A DNA stretch of 40,488 nt from Bacteroidales bacterium UBA3388 (GCA_002358855.1 DEPQ01000011.1:28563-69050); one strand, 5' to 3'. Shown: positions 10,431 to 19,653, numbered from the stretch's first letter. Notes: a model not told the origin generated them from the letters alone. Made by a program: numbers and translations.

Positions 10431-11951
10431 TTAAAAAGTGTTATGTCCTTTGTCTAAGAGGTTATTTATTGTCTTAACCGGCGTAAATGTTTCCAAAGGA
10501 ACTTCAACAAAAATACTAATCCAATTAGCCATTGAACCGTTCCAAAGTCCTGGCAATTCTTGTGCTTTAATCTTTTGAGCCTGTTGCGATTTCTCGGTTA
10601 TAAATCCCATATTATAATCAACAAAATCCTTTAATTCAAATTTCTTTCCATCAAAACTTTTAACCGAACAAACCAAATCAACAGGATTAAAGTGAGTTGA
10701 ATTACTAAACACCTCTTTTTGCGAAACATTTTCCATATCTACCTGAGCAGATTCAACAATTTGCAAAGAAAGTTCATTATTTGTATTTCTTATCCAAAAA
10801 GGTCCTCCACCAGGTTGTCCTTCGTTTTTCACCATTCCACAAACCCTTATAGGTTTATTAAGAATCTCTATTATGTAATCGCAATACTTTTCTTTGTCTT
10901 CAAAATCCGAAAAATCTTTTAAGTCAATTGCAAGACTACTTTTGCAAAACGCCTTTATTTCTTCAAAAATTGAGACATCAAAACTTTGTTTAGAAATAAC
11001 ATTCAAGTAATAATCCACCTTACTTTTCAAAGAAACCAAAACTCCCGCCAAGACTTTCTTGTATTTATAAGTAGTATCTTTGAATTTATCGTGAATAACA
11101 TTATCTATATTCTTGATAAAAATCAAATCAGCATCAATATCGTTAAGATTTTCTATCAATGCTCCGTGTCCAGAAGGTCTAAAAATTATGTTTCCTTCAT
11201 TATCTCGCACCAAACTATTATCTAAATATACCGCAACGGTGTCTGTTGAATATTTTTGTTCAGAAAATTCCACAATATATTTGCAATCAAATCTGCTTTC
11301 ATACTTTTCTCTTACGCTTTCAAAGAGTTGAGAAAATTTTTCTTTGTGATTTTCCGAAATAGTAAAGTGTAGATTAACTTCTCTTTTGTTATTCACACAA
11401 TAAGTTGCAGCCTCTACCAAGTGTTCTTCAAAAGCAGTACGCACCTCATCGTTATATTTATGAAATACAATAGTTGCTTTTGGACTTTGACCGTATGCAA
11501 GTCCGCTTTCTTCAAGAATAAAATCAATTATTTGAAGATATTTTTTTTCTTCTAAGAGTTTTTCTATTCCAAAAGGCAAAAGTTTTTCGTAAAAAGCAAA
11601 ATCCTTAATTCTTTCTATTACTTCCTTTACTTTTGGAAAGTCTTGCAAAGTATTTTTCGTAGAATCAAAAGAGGATTTAAAGTCATACAAATCCTTAAAC
11701 ATTCTTGTGGCAGCACCAGAAGCAGGAACAAATTTCACAACTTTTGCATCCGATACATATTCCTCAAAAATATTTACATACTCTTTTGCTTTTTCGTCTT
11801 CAATTCGCAAAAGACCATCACCAATTACAGCAGGCTTTTCAAGATTGACAAAAGGAAATCCCTTTTTAAAGTTTTCCAACTGTTTTTCTACTTGAAAAAC
11901 ACTCAAATTGTGATTTTCAATTTGCTCTAAATCCTTTTTTGAAAATTCCAT
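10431..11951 (-). CDS. DUF4301 family protein, possible nucleotidyltransferase relative
   Basis: This 506-residue cytoplasmic protein has no signal peptide or membrane segment. The sequence agrees with the DUF4301 family, which is common in Bacteroidota and about this length; the function is not established. Two stretches recall sugar-nucleotide pyrophosphorylases: PASGAATRMFK (residues 76-86), like the GxGxR(L/M) nucleotide loop, and RPSGHGALIENL followed by IKNIDN (residues 258-284), like the substrate-binding and metal-binding part of UDP-sugar pyrophosphorylases. The family link is from memory and the activity is inference. The gene starts 2 bp after the glmS stop codon, so the two are almost certainly co-transcribed. 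GlmS makes glucosamine-6-phosphate, so a role in amino-sugar nucleotide metabolism would make sense. Confidence 0.9.
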   Translation of the reverse strand: MEFSKKDLEQIENHNLSVFQVEKQLENFKKGFPFVNLEKPAVIGDGLLRIEDEKAKEYVNIFEEYVSDAKVVKFVPASGAATRMFKDLYDFKSSFDSTKNTLQDFPKVKEVIERIKDFAFYEKLLPFGIEKLLEEKKYLQIIDFILEESGLAYGQSPKATIVFHKYNDEVRTAFEEHLVEAATYCVNNKREVNLHFTISENHKEKFSQLFESVREKYESRFDCKYIVEFSEQKYSTDTVAVYLDNSLVRDNEGNIIFRPSGHGALIENLNDIDADLIFIKNIDNVIHDKFKDTTYKYKKVLAGVLVSLKSKVDYYLNVISKQSFDVSIFEEIKAFCKSSLAIDLKDFSDFEDKEKYCDYIIEILNKPIRVCGMVKNEGQPGGGPFWIRNTNNELSLQIVESAQVDMENVSQKEVFSNSTHFNPVDLVCSVKSFDGKKFELKDFVDYNMGFITEKSQQAQKIKAQELPGLWNGSMANWISIFVEVPLETFTPVKTINNLLDKGHNTF

Positions 11952-11953
11952 CT

Positions 11954-13798
11954 TTATTCTACCGTTACTGATTTTGCTAAATTTCTTGGTTGATCAACAT
12001 TTCGTCCTTTTGCAATCGCAATATAATAAGACAATAGTTGTAAAGGAATAATTGTTAGTAAAGGAGAAAGATTTTCTTCAATCTCTGGTATTTCTATACA
12101 ATAGTCTGACAAAGCTTTTATCGCAACATCTCCCTTTGTAACAATTGAAATTACCCTTCCTTTACGTGCTTTTACTTCTTGAACATTGCTTAATATCTTG
12201 TCATAATGCCCAAATTTTGGTGCAATAACGACTACAGGCATTTCTTCATCAATTAAGGCTATTGGACCATGCTTCATTTCAGCCGCAGGATAGCCTTCGG
12301 CGTGTATATAAGAGATTTCTTTTAGTTTTAAAGCCCCTTCCAACGCCACAGGATAGTTATATCCGCGTCCAAGATAGATAAAATTCTTCGCATAAGTGAA
12401 TACCTTTGCTATATCTTCAATTTCTTTATACGTTTTTAAGATTTCTTCCACTTTTGGAATGACTTGCAAAAGTTCTGCAACAATTCGTTTATATTCTTCT
12501 TGTTCTATGGTTTTTAATTCTTTGGCAACAGAAAGTGCAATCATAGTTAAAACCATTACTTGTGTAGTAAATGCCTTTGTTGAAGCAACTCCTATTTCCG
12601 GACCTGCGTGTGTATAAGTTCCTGAATTAGTTGCACGAGCTATACTGCTACCTACAACATTGCAAACGCCATAAACAAACGCTCCTTTTTCTTTTGCTAA
12701 TTCTATTGCTGCTAATGTATCGGCTGTCTCACCTGATTGTGATATTGCAATCAAGATATCATCTGCAAAAATCACAGGATTTCTGTATCTAAACTCTGAA
12801 GCAACTTCTATTTCCACAGGAATTTTACAATAATACTCAAACAAATATTTTGCAATCAAACCTGCGTGCCAAGAAGTTCCACAAGCAGAAATCAAAATTC
12901 TTCTTGCTCTTCTAAATCTATCTATATTATCAATTATTCCGCTTAACTTAATATCAAATTCCTCTTTTTGCAATCTTCCATTCACACAAAGATTCAAGGC
13001 TTTTGGTTGTTCCATTATTTCTTTTATCATAAAATAAGGATACCCCCCCTTTTCAATCTCGCTCAAATCCATATTTATTTGAGTAATGTTAGGATTTATT
13101 TTTACCTTTGAAAGATTTACTATTTCTAATTCTTTACCTTTTTCAATCTTTGCAATCTCTTCATCTCCTACATATATCACTTTCTTTGTGTATTCAATTA
13201 TTGGAGAAGCGTCTGAGCCTAAAAAATATTCTCCTTCGCCTAATCCGATTACCAAAGGAGAGCCTTTTCGTGCAGTAATCAACACATCAGTTTTACCTTT
13301 CTCTATCACTCCTATTGCATACGCACCAACAACTTGCAATAAGGCTTGTTGCACTGCTTCAAACAAATCAAGATTATCTTTTTTCTTTACATACTCTATC
13401 AATTGCACTAATACCTCAGTATCAGTTTCGCTTTTGAAAGTATATCCCTCTTTTATTAAAAATTCTTTTAGTGTTTGATAGTTTTCTATTATACCATTGT
13501 GAATCAAAGCTAAGGTTTCGCTTTGAGAATAGTGAGGATGAGCATTAACATCTGAGGGTTCGCCGTGAGTAGCCCAGCGAGTGTGAGCAATACCTACGCT
13601 TCCTGATACATCTTTTCCTTGACAATATTTTTCTAAGTTTTCAACTTTGCCTTTTGATTTAAAGACATTTAATTCTCCCGCACTATTTAATAACGCTACG
13701 CCTGCGCTATCATACCCTCTATACTCTAAACGATGCAATCCTTTTATTAAAATAGGATATGCTTCTCGCGTTCCAATATAACCAACTATTCCACACAT
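11954..13798 (-). CDS. glmS: Glutamine-fructose-6-phosphate aminotransferase (isomerizing)
   Basis: GlmS converts fructose-6-phosphate and glutamine to glucosamine-6-phosphate and glutamate, the first step toward UDP-GlcNAc for peptidoglycan and lipopolysaccharide. The 614 residues are the usual family length. The protein starts MCGIVGYIG, so Cys2 becomes the N-terminal nucleophile of the glutaminase domain (about 1-225). Two SIS sugar-isomerase domains follow (about 285-425 and 460-600; CGTSWHAG, SQSGETADT, GRGYNYPVALEGALKLKE). The end KSVTVE is the conserved C-terminal tail that shapes the active site. DUF4301 follows 2 bp later as a two-gene operon. The promoter is shared DNA with the divergent NifX-type gene. 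I see no glmS ribozyme in the short leader. Confidence 0.98.
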   Translation of the reverse strand: MCGIVGYIGTREAYPILIKGLHRLEYRGYDSAGVALLNSAGELNVFKSKGKVENLEKYCQGKDVSGSVGIAHTRWATHGEPSDVNAHPHYSQSETLALIHNGIIENYQTLKEFLIKEGYTFKSETDTEVLVQLIEYVKKKDNLDLFEAVQQALLQVVGAYAIGVIEKGKTDVLITARKGSPLVIGLGEGEYFLGSDASPIIEYTKKVIYVGDEEIAKIEKGKELEIVNLSKVKINPNITQINMDLSEIEKGGYPYFMIKEIMEQPKALNLCVNGRLQKEEFDIKLSGIIDNIDRFRRARRILISACGTSWHAGLIAKYLFEYYCKIPVEIEVASEFRYRNPVIFADDILIAISQSGETADTLAAIELAKEKGAFVYGVCNVVGSSIARATNSGTYTHAGPEIGVASTKAFTTQVMVLTMIALSVAKELKTIEQEEYKRIVAELLQVIPKVEEILKTYKEIEDIAKVFTYAKNFIYLGRGYNYPVALEGALKLKEISYIHAEGYPAAEMKHGPIALIDEEMPVVVIAPKFGHYDKILSNVQEVKARKGRVISIVTKGDVAIKALSDYCIEIPEIEENLSPLLTIIPLQLLSYYIAIAKGRNVDQPRNLAKSVTVE

Positions 13799-13819
13799 AA
13801 ATTTATTCTTTTAGTTAAT

Positions 13820-13850
13820 TTTGCAAATGTACATAAAAAGACTAATTTTG
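13820..13850 (+). promoter_or_regulatory. Promoter of the NifX-type gene, interleaved with the glmS promoter
   Basis: TTTG (13820-13823), a 19-bp spacer and TAATTTTG (13843-13850) match the Bacteroidota consensus. The leader to the ATG at 13882 is about 25 nt. The 12-mer TAATTTTGCAAA occurs twice here (13816-13827 and 13843-13854), 27 bp apart, and supplies boxes to both promoters. Confidence 0.7.
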
Positions 13851-13854
13851 CAAA
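13824..13854 (-). promoter_or_regulatory. glmS promoter
   Basis: On the minus strand, TTTG (13854-13851), a 19-bp spacer and TACATTTG (13831-13824) match the Bacteroidota consensus. The start would be near 13817, 19 nt before the glmS ATG. It overlaps the opposite promoter at 13820-13850 almost completely. Confidence 0.75.
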
Positions 13855-13881
13855 CTTTAATTCAAAAAAACAGTAAGAAAT

Positions 13882-14232
13882 ATGAAAATAGCAGTACCTA
13901 CAAGAGAAAACCTTGTCGATGACCACTTTGGACATTGTGCTTATTACACTATCTTTGAGATAGAAAACAACGAAATAATAAATCGTTCTACGCTTCCTGC
14001 ACCTGCGGGTTGTGGTTGCAAATCTGGCGTTGCTGCAATCCTACAAGCAGAAGGCGTTTCTTTGATGCTTGCCGGCAATATGGGCGAAGGAGCAAAAAAT
14101 GTTTTGGAATATCACAACATAAAAGTGATTAGAGGTTGTTCAGGCGAAGTAGAAAATCTAATAAAGGCTTATTTAAACGGACAAATCTCCGATTCAGGCT
14201 TTTCTTGCTCTCATCACGAATGTCATAACTAA
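13882..14232 (+). CDS. NifX/NifB-like dinitrogenase cofactor-family protein
   Basis: This 116-residue soluble protein belongs to the dinitrogenase iron-molybdenum cofactor family (the fold shared by NifX, NafY and the NifB C-terminus). The signs are MKIAVPT at the start, DDHFGHC (residues 13-19), then CGCKSG (44-49), AGNMGEGA (64-71) and GCSG (85-88). Many anaerobes carry such small proteins with no nitrogenase; they are thought to bind or carry metal clusters. The last residues, CSHHEC plus HN, are rich in Cys and His and look like an added metal site. The gene stands alone, divergent from glmS, and ends at a strong hairpin. A nitrogen-fixation role is not supported by anything in this window. 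Confidence 0.9.
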   Translation: MKIAVPTRENLVDDHFGHCAYYTIFEIENNEIINRSTLPAPAGCGCKSGVAAILQAEGVSLMLAGNMGEGAKNVLEYHNIKVIRGCSGEVENLIKAYLNGQISDSGFSCSHHECHN

Positions 14233-14237
14233 GAGTT

Positions 14238-14285
14238 AAAAAAATAAAGCAAAGAATTATTTTATTTTTTCTTTGCTTTATTTTT
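14238..14285. terminator. Bidirectional terminator between convergent genes
   Basis: Arms 14241-14256 and 14269-14284 give a perfect 16-bp stem with a 12-nt loop. A-runs flank it on the left and T-runs on the right, so it can end transcription from both the NifX-type gene and the large minus-strand gene. Confidence 0.85.
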
Positions 14286-14296
14286 CTATTTCTTTG
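14250..14296. repeat. CAAAG/CTTTG motifs at 21-bp spacing
   Basis: CAAAG at 14250 and CTTTG at 14271 and 14292 are each 21 bp apart. The first two lie within the two arms of the terminator; the third lies beyond it, just before the stop codon of the repeat protein. Confidence 0.6.
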
Positions 14297-14298
14297 TT

Positions 14299-17200
14299 TT
14301 AATAAATCACGTTAATAGTTCCCATTATTCTTTCCTTTTTATCCGGTGTGTAAATACTGTGATAAACCATTTTATAGACATAAACTCCCATAGGAACATA
14401 GTCTCCTTTGTATTTTCCGTCCCAAGATTGTGAGAAATCAGTTGCTGAGAAAACCAAGGTACCATTTCGGTTGAATATATGTAACTCATCTAATATCACA
14501 GTTTCGTTTTCAGGCACGGCTCTCCATAAATAATTAGTCTTATCTTGCGGAGTAAATGAATTAGGCACAAAAACAAGCATATCTCCGTAAAGTTCAAGAT
14601 CCAAAACCACTACACTGTCGCAACCATACTGCGAATTAAGATTTTGAACGTATGTTCCCCTTTCGCTTTCATAGAAATTAAATTTGTCATACGTTTCCCC
14701 TGCTCTCATCAATTCGTGAATTGTATCTAAATAATTAGGAGCCACGTAAAGATTTAAATTAACTATACTGTCGCAACCATCAAATGTATTTAGATTTAAA
14801 GTATAAAATCCTGTCCGTCTTTCATTAAATCCATAGTCCGAATAAGTTTCTCCATCGCAAATAACAGCCGATATTGTATCATTGTGATATATTTCAGTAA
14901 GCACAAGAGTTATTGTACTATCACAGCCTTTTGAACTTGTATATCTTACGGTGTATATTCCCTCTTGCGATTGTGTGAAATTTTCATCATTATATATCTC
15001 TCCCATACACACTCTTCTATAAATGGTATCGTGATAATGAGGATTGACTCTTAGATTTAGTTCCACAATACTATCACAACCATAAATAGTTGTTAGTTCT
15101 TTTATATAGGTTCCTTGTTCGGAAACATTTTCATCGTGAAAGAAAAATTCTTCTCCTTGACATATTTCTTCTTCTCTTACTATGTGATAACTATCTCTTG
15201 TTGTCAGAGAAAGGACTACAACACTATCGCAACCCATTACCGAAGATAGAACTTGCGTATAAACACCTGCTTGAGTTTCATTAAATCCGTGCAAATTATA
15301 AGAGTCTCCTTCGCAAATATTTGCATAAATAGTATCGCAATATGTTGGATTTACTGTTAGCATTACAGTTTTCGCACTATCACAACCTTTATATGTTGGA
15401 ATAACATCGCGATATGTTCCACTTTCCCAAGCAACAATATTTTCATATCCTTCTATCCTAAATGTATCTCCTTGACAAATATTCGCTTCTACAAGTTTAT
15501 CCCAAGTTTGATTGATAGTTAGATTAAGAACATAAAGACTATCGCAACCATGACAAGAAGAATATTCATTCATCAAATAAGTTCCGGGAGCAGTTAGCCA
15601 AAATCCGTGTTCAATATAGACTTCTCCTTCACATATTTCTTCATTTAATGGAAAAATATAAGTAGGGTGTACAGTCAAATTAAGATTTACAATACTATCA
15701 CAACCCCAATACGATTCCAAATATTGAGTATAAATTCCTGTTGTATCGGCATAGAATCCGTTTTGAGTGTATGGAATATTGTCGCAAGTCTCCGCATAGA
15801 TTGTATCATTATAATTAGGGTGTACTGTTAAGTTTAAAACCATTATACTATCACAACCCCAATAGGATTGCAAACTATCTACATATATTCCTGTGGCAGT
15901 TTCGTTGAAATTATTTAAATTATAAGTTTGTCCTTCACAAATATCAGCATAAATCGTATCAAGAAAATCAATAGTACTAAGACTTAAATTAACAATACTA
16001 TCACATCCTTTAATGCTTGTTAAGTATTGAGTATAGTATCCTGCCTCTGAAACTTCAAAACCATTTAGAGTATAAATTGAACCTTTGCAAATAGAATCTA
16101 TTATTAAAGTATCATAAACAGGATTAACAATTAAATTCACCGAAAACAAACTATCACAACCTTTTACGCTTTGTAGTCTTTGTGTATGCACGCCTTGTGT
16201 ATTTACATTAAAGTTATATTCTGTGAAACTTTGTCCTTGACAGATTTCTGCCGTGATTGTATCGTTGTAAATAGGGTTTACCGTTAAGTTTATACTAAAT
16301 AAGCTATCGCAACCATAAACACTCAAACTGCTATGAGTGTAAATGCCTGCTTGGCTTTCGTTAAATCCATATTGAGTGAAAGCCTCACCTTGACAAATCT
16401 CCACATTAACTGTGTCGTTATATGTTGGACGAACAACCAAGTTAAGAACTACCGTACTATCTGCTCCGTATATTGTATTTAAATATTGATAATATGTTCC
16501 TGCTGTACTTTCTGTAAATCCATTTTCTGAATAGGTTTCTCCATTACATATTTCTGCATCTATTGTTGTTTGAATATTTGGATGTACAACTAAGTTTAAA
16601 ATAAATGTACTATCACATCCTTTCGATGTTTGTAAGGTATCATAATATGTTCCAGAGACATTTAATTCGTGTTCATTGAAATTGTAGATTTGTCCTTCAA
16701 GTATTTCGGCATTAAGCACTGTATTATAAGTTGGATTGACTATTAAGTTCAAAGTAAACACACTATCGCAACCATGAATACTTTGACTTTGATGAGTGTA
16801 AACGCCCGTTTCTGATTCGTTAAAGCCGTTTTGTGTGTACAATTCACCCTGACAAATCTCTACTGTTAAGGTATCATTATATATTGGATTGACAACAAGA
16901 TTTAAAATAACAGTACTATCTGCCCCATGAATAGTTTGCAAATCTTGTTGATAGGTTCCACTTTCTGAAACATTAAATCCGTTTTCTGAATAAGTTTCTC
17001 CTTGACAGATTGATGCATTTATTGTAGTCTGAACGTTAGGATAAACTATCAAATCCAAAATAAAAACACTATCGCAACCCTCAATCGTTGCAAGAGTATC
17101 GTAATATATTCCCGTCTGATTCAGACTATGTCCATTAAAGTCGTAAGTTTGTCCTTCAAGTATTTCAGCAGACAAATTGGTTGTATAAATTGGATTTACA

Positions 17201-19587
17201 ATCAAGTTTAATGTAAACACACTATCGCAACCATAAACACTCATACCTTGATGTGTGTAAACTCCTGCTTGGCTTTCATTAAAATTATATAAGGTATAGG
17301 TTTCTCCTTGACAGATTTCGGCTGTGATAGTGTCATTATAAATTGGGTTTACAGTCAAATTGAGTACTACAATACTATCTGCTCCTGTATAAGAGGTTAA
17401 TGTATCGGAATAAGTGCCTGCTTGCGTTAGATTAAATCCGTTTTCATTATAGGTTTCTCCTTGACAAATTGAAGCGTTTATTTGATTTAAAGTATGCAAA
17501 TGCACAAAAAGATTAAGATATATTGTACTGTCGCAACCATCTATTGAGTTTAACAAATGAGAATAACGACCTGTTTGAGTAAATGATTGTCCAAAAAACT
17601 CATAACTTTCACCCTGTATAATAGTGTCATAAATATTTGTAGTGTATGTTGGATTTACGGTAAGGATTAAGGTTACTAAACTATCGCAACCCCAAGTTGA
17701 AGAAAGATTTTGGGTGTTTGTTATGGTGTGATGAGTGTTTGTCATTTGCGAAAGTGGAATAAAAAATCCATTTCTATTGTAAGAGGTTCCATAACAAGTA
17801 GTATCGTAAATCGTATCGGAATATGTAGGGCTTATTACTAATTCTATATTCGATGTATTGCCACAACCATAACTTGTCAGTAAAGAAGATTTTGAGTAAG
17901 TACCTGCTTGAAAGAGTGTATCAACGATTGTGCGATAGTTTAATTCTCCATTTTGTTCTCTTTCATAACCCGAATATTGCCAAACGTAATAACCACCTTG
18001 ACAAATGCGTTGTGTAGTGTTTGTTTCTACATTATCCCTTAAATTTATCGTAACTCTAACTACGCTATCGCAACCAAGGTAGGTTGAAAGAGTATCTCGA
18101 TGTGTTCCACTTGTAGTTATTGCCATATCGTTCAAATAATAAACAGAATCTCTACAAAGGTCCACAGTTCCCCTATTTGTACTTTTTGTTGGTTGTACCA
18201 ATAATTTTAATGTAGTTGTACTATCGCAACCATATATGTTATCATTATAGTTTGTTTTTGTTATTGTATAAAGATTATTCAGCATTTGAGATTTAGTAAC
18301 GTTAAATCCGTTTCTATTATAATTCTCTCCATAACAAACAGTATCGTAAATCTCCACAGTATCTCTTGGATTCACAGTAAGATTTAGTACATATCTTTTT
18401 CTACAACCATCACTTGTTCTAAGAAGTTCTTCATAGGTTCCTGTAACATTATATAAATCGCTAAGATTTGTATAATTTCCGTTTTCATCATAGCCATTCC
18501 TATACCAGCGATAATTATTCCCCGCACAAATTGTTTGATTTGTTTCGTAAAATAAAGTATCGTGAAAAACAACACTAACATTTACTAAACTATCACAGCC
18601 ACTAAATGAATTATCTGCTCGTTTCGTATAAGTCACATTAGAGGTTGCCAATCGATTTGTACCGTTTTCATCAGTGTAATAATGCTCTTCGCCCTCACAT
18701 TTGTGTATCGTTTCGTTTCCTCTCTGCGAATCAACCATCAGAATGTTTACATTATAAACATCAAAGCAATTTCCGTTTGGAAAAGTAAAAACAGTCTCCC
18801 CCACATTACTTTGATTTAAAGTTGTAGAAAAGTCATGTTCCGGAATATTTATTATTGACTGATAATTATCTTCGCTACATAGATAAATAGTGCTTTCATG
18901 GTAACTACCATCTGGAAATATACTGACAAGCAACGAGTCAGTTATCAAACATCCTTCAATAGGAATTATTCTGCTTTCAATGGTAAAAGTTGTTGTTTGA
19001 TTGACTACACGTTCTATTGTAGTGATTGTGTCTAAGTAAGGATTGTATAATTCAAATGTATTTTCGCCTACACAAACTATTGTATCGTGTTGAATTGTTG
19101 TATTGCCTTCTATTCCTCTAAAAATGCAGAATCCTGCTCCCCAAACATCGTCATTTCTATACACTCTGTAAGCACTGCAATGTATAAACACTATCGGAGA
19201 AGTAGAATTTATAAAAGTATAAGAACTAATCAAAGGAGGTGTTAAAGAAGGAGAAATAATATTTAATCCTGTTGTTCCTCCAAAAGCATAACTTCCTATT
19301 TGCGTTATAGCAGTGTGCAATTCAATTGTTGTAGATGTTGCATCATAAAAAGCAGAGTCACCAATAGCAATCACATTGTAGTCAATATCATCATAATTGG
19401 CTGTCATAGGAATTATAAACGTAGGTTCGCTATAAGGAACTCCATCAATTCTTCTTGTAATCTCACAATCGGTGTCGTTAATTGTTCTGTACTGAATACC
19501 ATCTACTAAAAAATAAGTCTGTTGCGAAAAAACAACAGAAGATATAAAAGAAAAAAATAATATAAACAGAATTTTTATATTACGCAT
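14299..19587 (-). CDS. Giant tandem-repeat surface protein with T9SS type B sorting domain
   Basis: This 1762-residue protein starts with a signal peptide (MRNIKILFILFF to VVFSQ). A short BspA-like leucine-rich region follows at about residues 65-150 (VIAIGDSAF, ITQIGSYAFGG). The rest is about 26-28 tandem units of roughly 50 residues. A typical unit reads NDTI.AEICQGETY, then NGFNES.AGVYT, then GCDSV..LNLTVNP. The last 90 residues or so are a gliding-motility-type C-terminal domain (VFVPNSFTP, then ELHIFNRNG, SWDGKYKGDYVPMGVYVYK), the T9SS type B sorting signal, which directs export without the type A cleavage and anchor route. An in-frame TTG at 19617 lies inside the promoter -7 box, so the ATG at 19587 is the start. 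Units 9-17 form a clear 459-bp higher-order repeat. Probably a surface fibre or adhesin; the ligand is unknown. Confidence 0.95.
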   Translation of the reverse strand: MRNIKILFILFFSFISSVVFSQQTYFLVDGIQYRTINDTDCEITRRIDGVPYSEPTFIIPMTANYDDIDYNVIAIGDSAFYDATSTTIELHTAITQIGSYAFGGTTGLNIISPSLTPPLISSYTFINSTSPIVFIHCSAYRVYRNDDVWGAGFCIFRGIEGNTTIQHDTIVCVGENTFELYNPYLDTITTIERVVNQTTTFTIESRIIPIEGCLITDSLLVSIFPDGSYHESTIYLCSEDNYQSIINIPEHDFSTTLNQSNVGETVFTFPNGNCFDVYNVNILMVDSQRGNETIHKCEGEEHYYTDENGTNRLATSNVTYTKRADNSFSGCDSLVNVSVVFHDTLFYETNQTICAGNNYRWYRNGYDENGNYTNLSDLYNVTGTYEELLRTSDGCRKRYVLNLTVNPRDTVEIYDTVCYGENYNRNGFNVTKSQMLNNLYTITKTNYNDNIYGCDSTTTLKLLVQPTKSTNRGTVDLCRDSVYYLNDMAITTSGTHRDTLSTYLGCDSVVRVTINLRDNVETNTTQRICQGGYYVWQYSGYEREQNGELNYRTIVDTLFQAGTYSKSSLLTSYGCGNTSNIELVISPTYSDTIYDTTCYGTSYNRNGFFIPLSQMTNTHHTITNTQNLSSTWGCDSLVTLILTVNPTYTTNIYDTIIQGESYEFFGQSFTQTGRYSHLLNSIDGCDSTIYLNLFVHLHTLNQINASICQGETYNENGFNLTQAGTYSDTLTSYTGADSIVVLNLTVNPIYNDTITAEICQGETYTLYNFNESQAGVYTHQGMSVYGCDSVFTLNLIVNPIYTTNLSAEILEGQTYDFNGHSLNQTGIYYDTLATIEGCDSVFILDLIVYPNVQTTINASICQGETYSENGFNVSESGTYQQDLQTIHGADSTVILNLVVNPIYNDTLTVEICQGELYTQNGFNESETGVYTHQSQSIHGCDSVFTLNLIVNPTYNTVLNAEILEGQIYNFNEHELNVSGTYYDTLQTSKGCDSTFILNLVVHPNIQTTIDAEICNGETYSENGFTESTAGTYYQYLNTIYGADSTVVLNLVVRPTYNDTVNVEICQGEAFTQYGFNESQAGIYTHSSLSVYGCDSLFSINLTVNPIYNDTITAEICQGQSFTEYNFNVNTQGVHTQRLQSVKGCDSLFSVNLIVNPVYDTLIIDSICKGSIYTLNGFEVSEAGYYTQYLTSIKGCDSIVNLSLSTIDFLDTIYADICEGQTYNLNNFNETATGIYVDSLQSYWGCDSIMVLNLTVHPNYNDTIYAETCDNIPYTQNGFYADTTGIYTQYLESYWGCDSIVNLNLTVHPTYIFPLNEEICEGEVYIEHGFWLTAPGTYLMNEYSSCHGCDSLYVLNLTINQTWDKLVEANICQGDTFRIEGYENIVAWESGTYRDVIPTYKGCDSAKTVMLTVNPTYCDTIYANICEGDSYNLHGFNETQAGVYTQVLSSVMGCDSVVVLSLTTRDSYHIVREEEICQGEEFFFHDENVSEQGTYIKELTTIYGCDSIVELNLRVNPHYHDTIYRRVCMGEIYNDENFTQSQEGIYTVRYTSSKGCDSTITLVLTEIYHNDTISAVICDGETYSDYGFNERRTGFYTLNLNTFDGCDSIVNLNLYVAPNYLDTIHELMRAGETYDKFNFYESERGTYVQNLNSQYGCDSVVVLDLELYGDMLVFVPNSFTPQDKTNYLWRAVPENETVILDELHIFNRNGTLVFSATDFSQSWDGKYKGDYVPMGVYVYKMVYHSIYTPDKKERIMGTINVIY

Positions 19588-19614
19588 TACTATTTCTATT
19601 TTTCTAATTGACTG

Positions 19615-19646
19615 CAAAATTAGAAAATAATAATAAAAACAACAAA
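19615..19646 (-). promoter_or_regulatory. Promoter of the giant repeat protein gene
   Basis: On the minus strand, TTTG (19646-19643), a 20-bp spacer and TAATTTTG (19622-19615) match the consensus. The leader to the ATG at 19587 is about 21 nt. The -33 box ends 8 bp from the stop codon of the upstream alkD-like gene. Confidence 0.75.
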
Positions 19647-19653
19647 TATTTCT

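Noticed and set aside
13799..13860. glmS ribozyme or riboswitch in the glmS leader
   Set aside because: The leader is only about 19 nt, too short for the ribozyme, which is also typical of Firmicutes.
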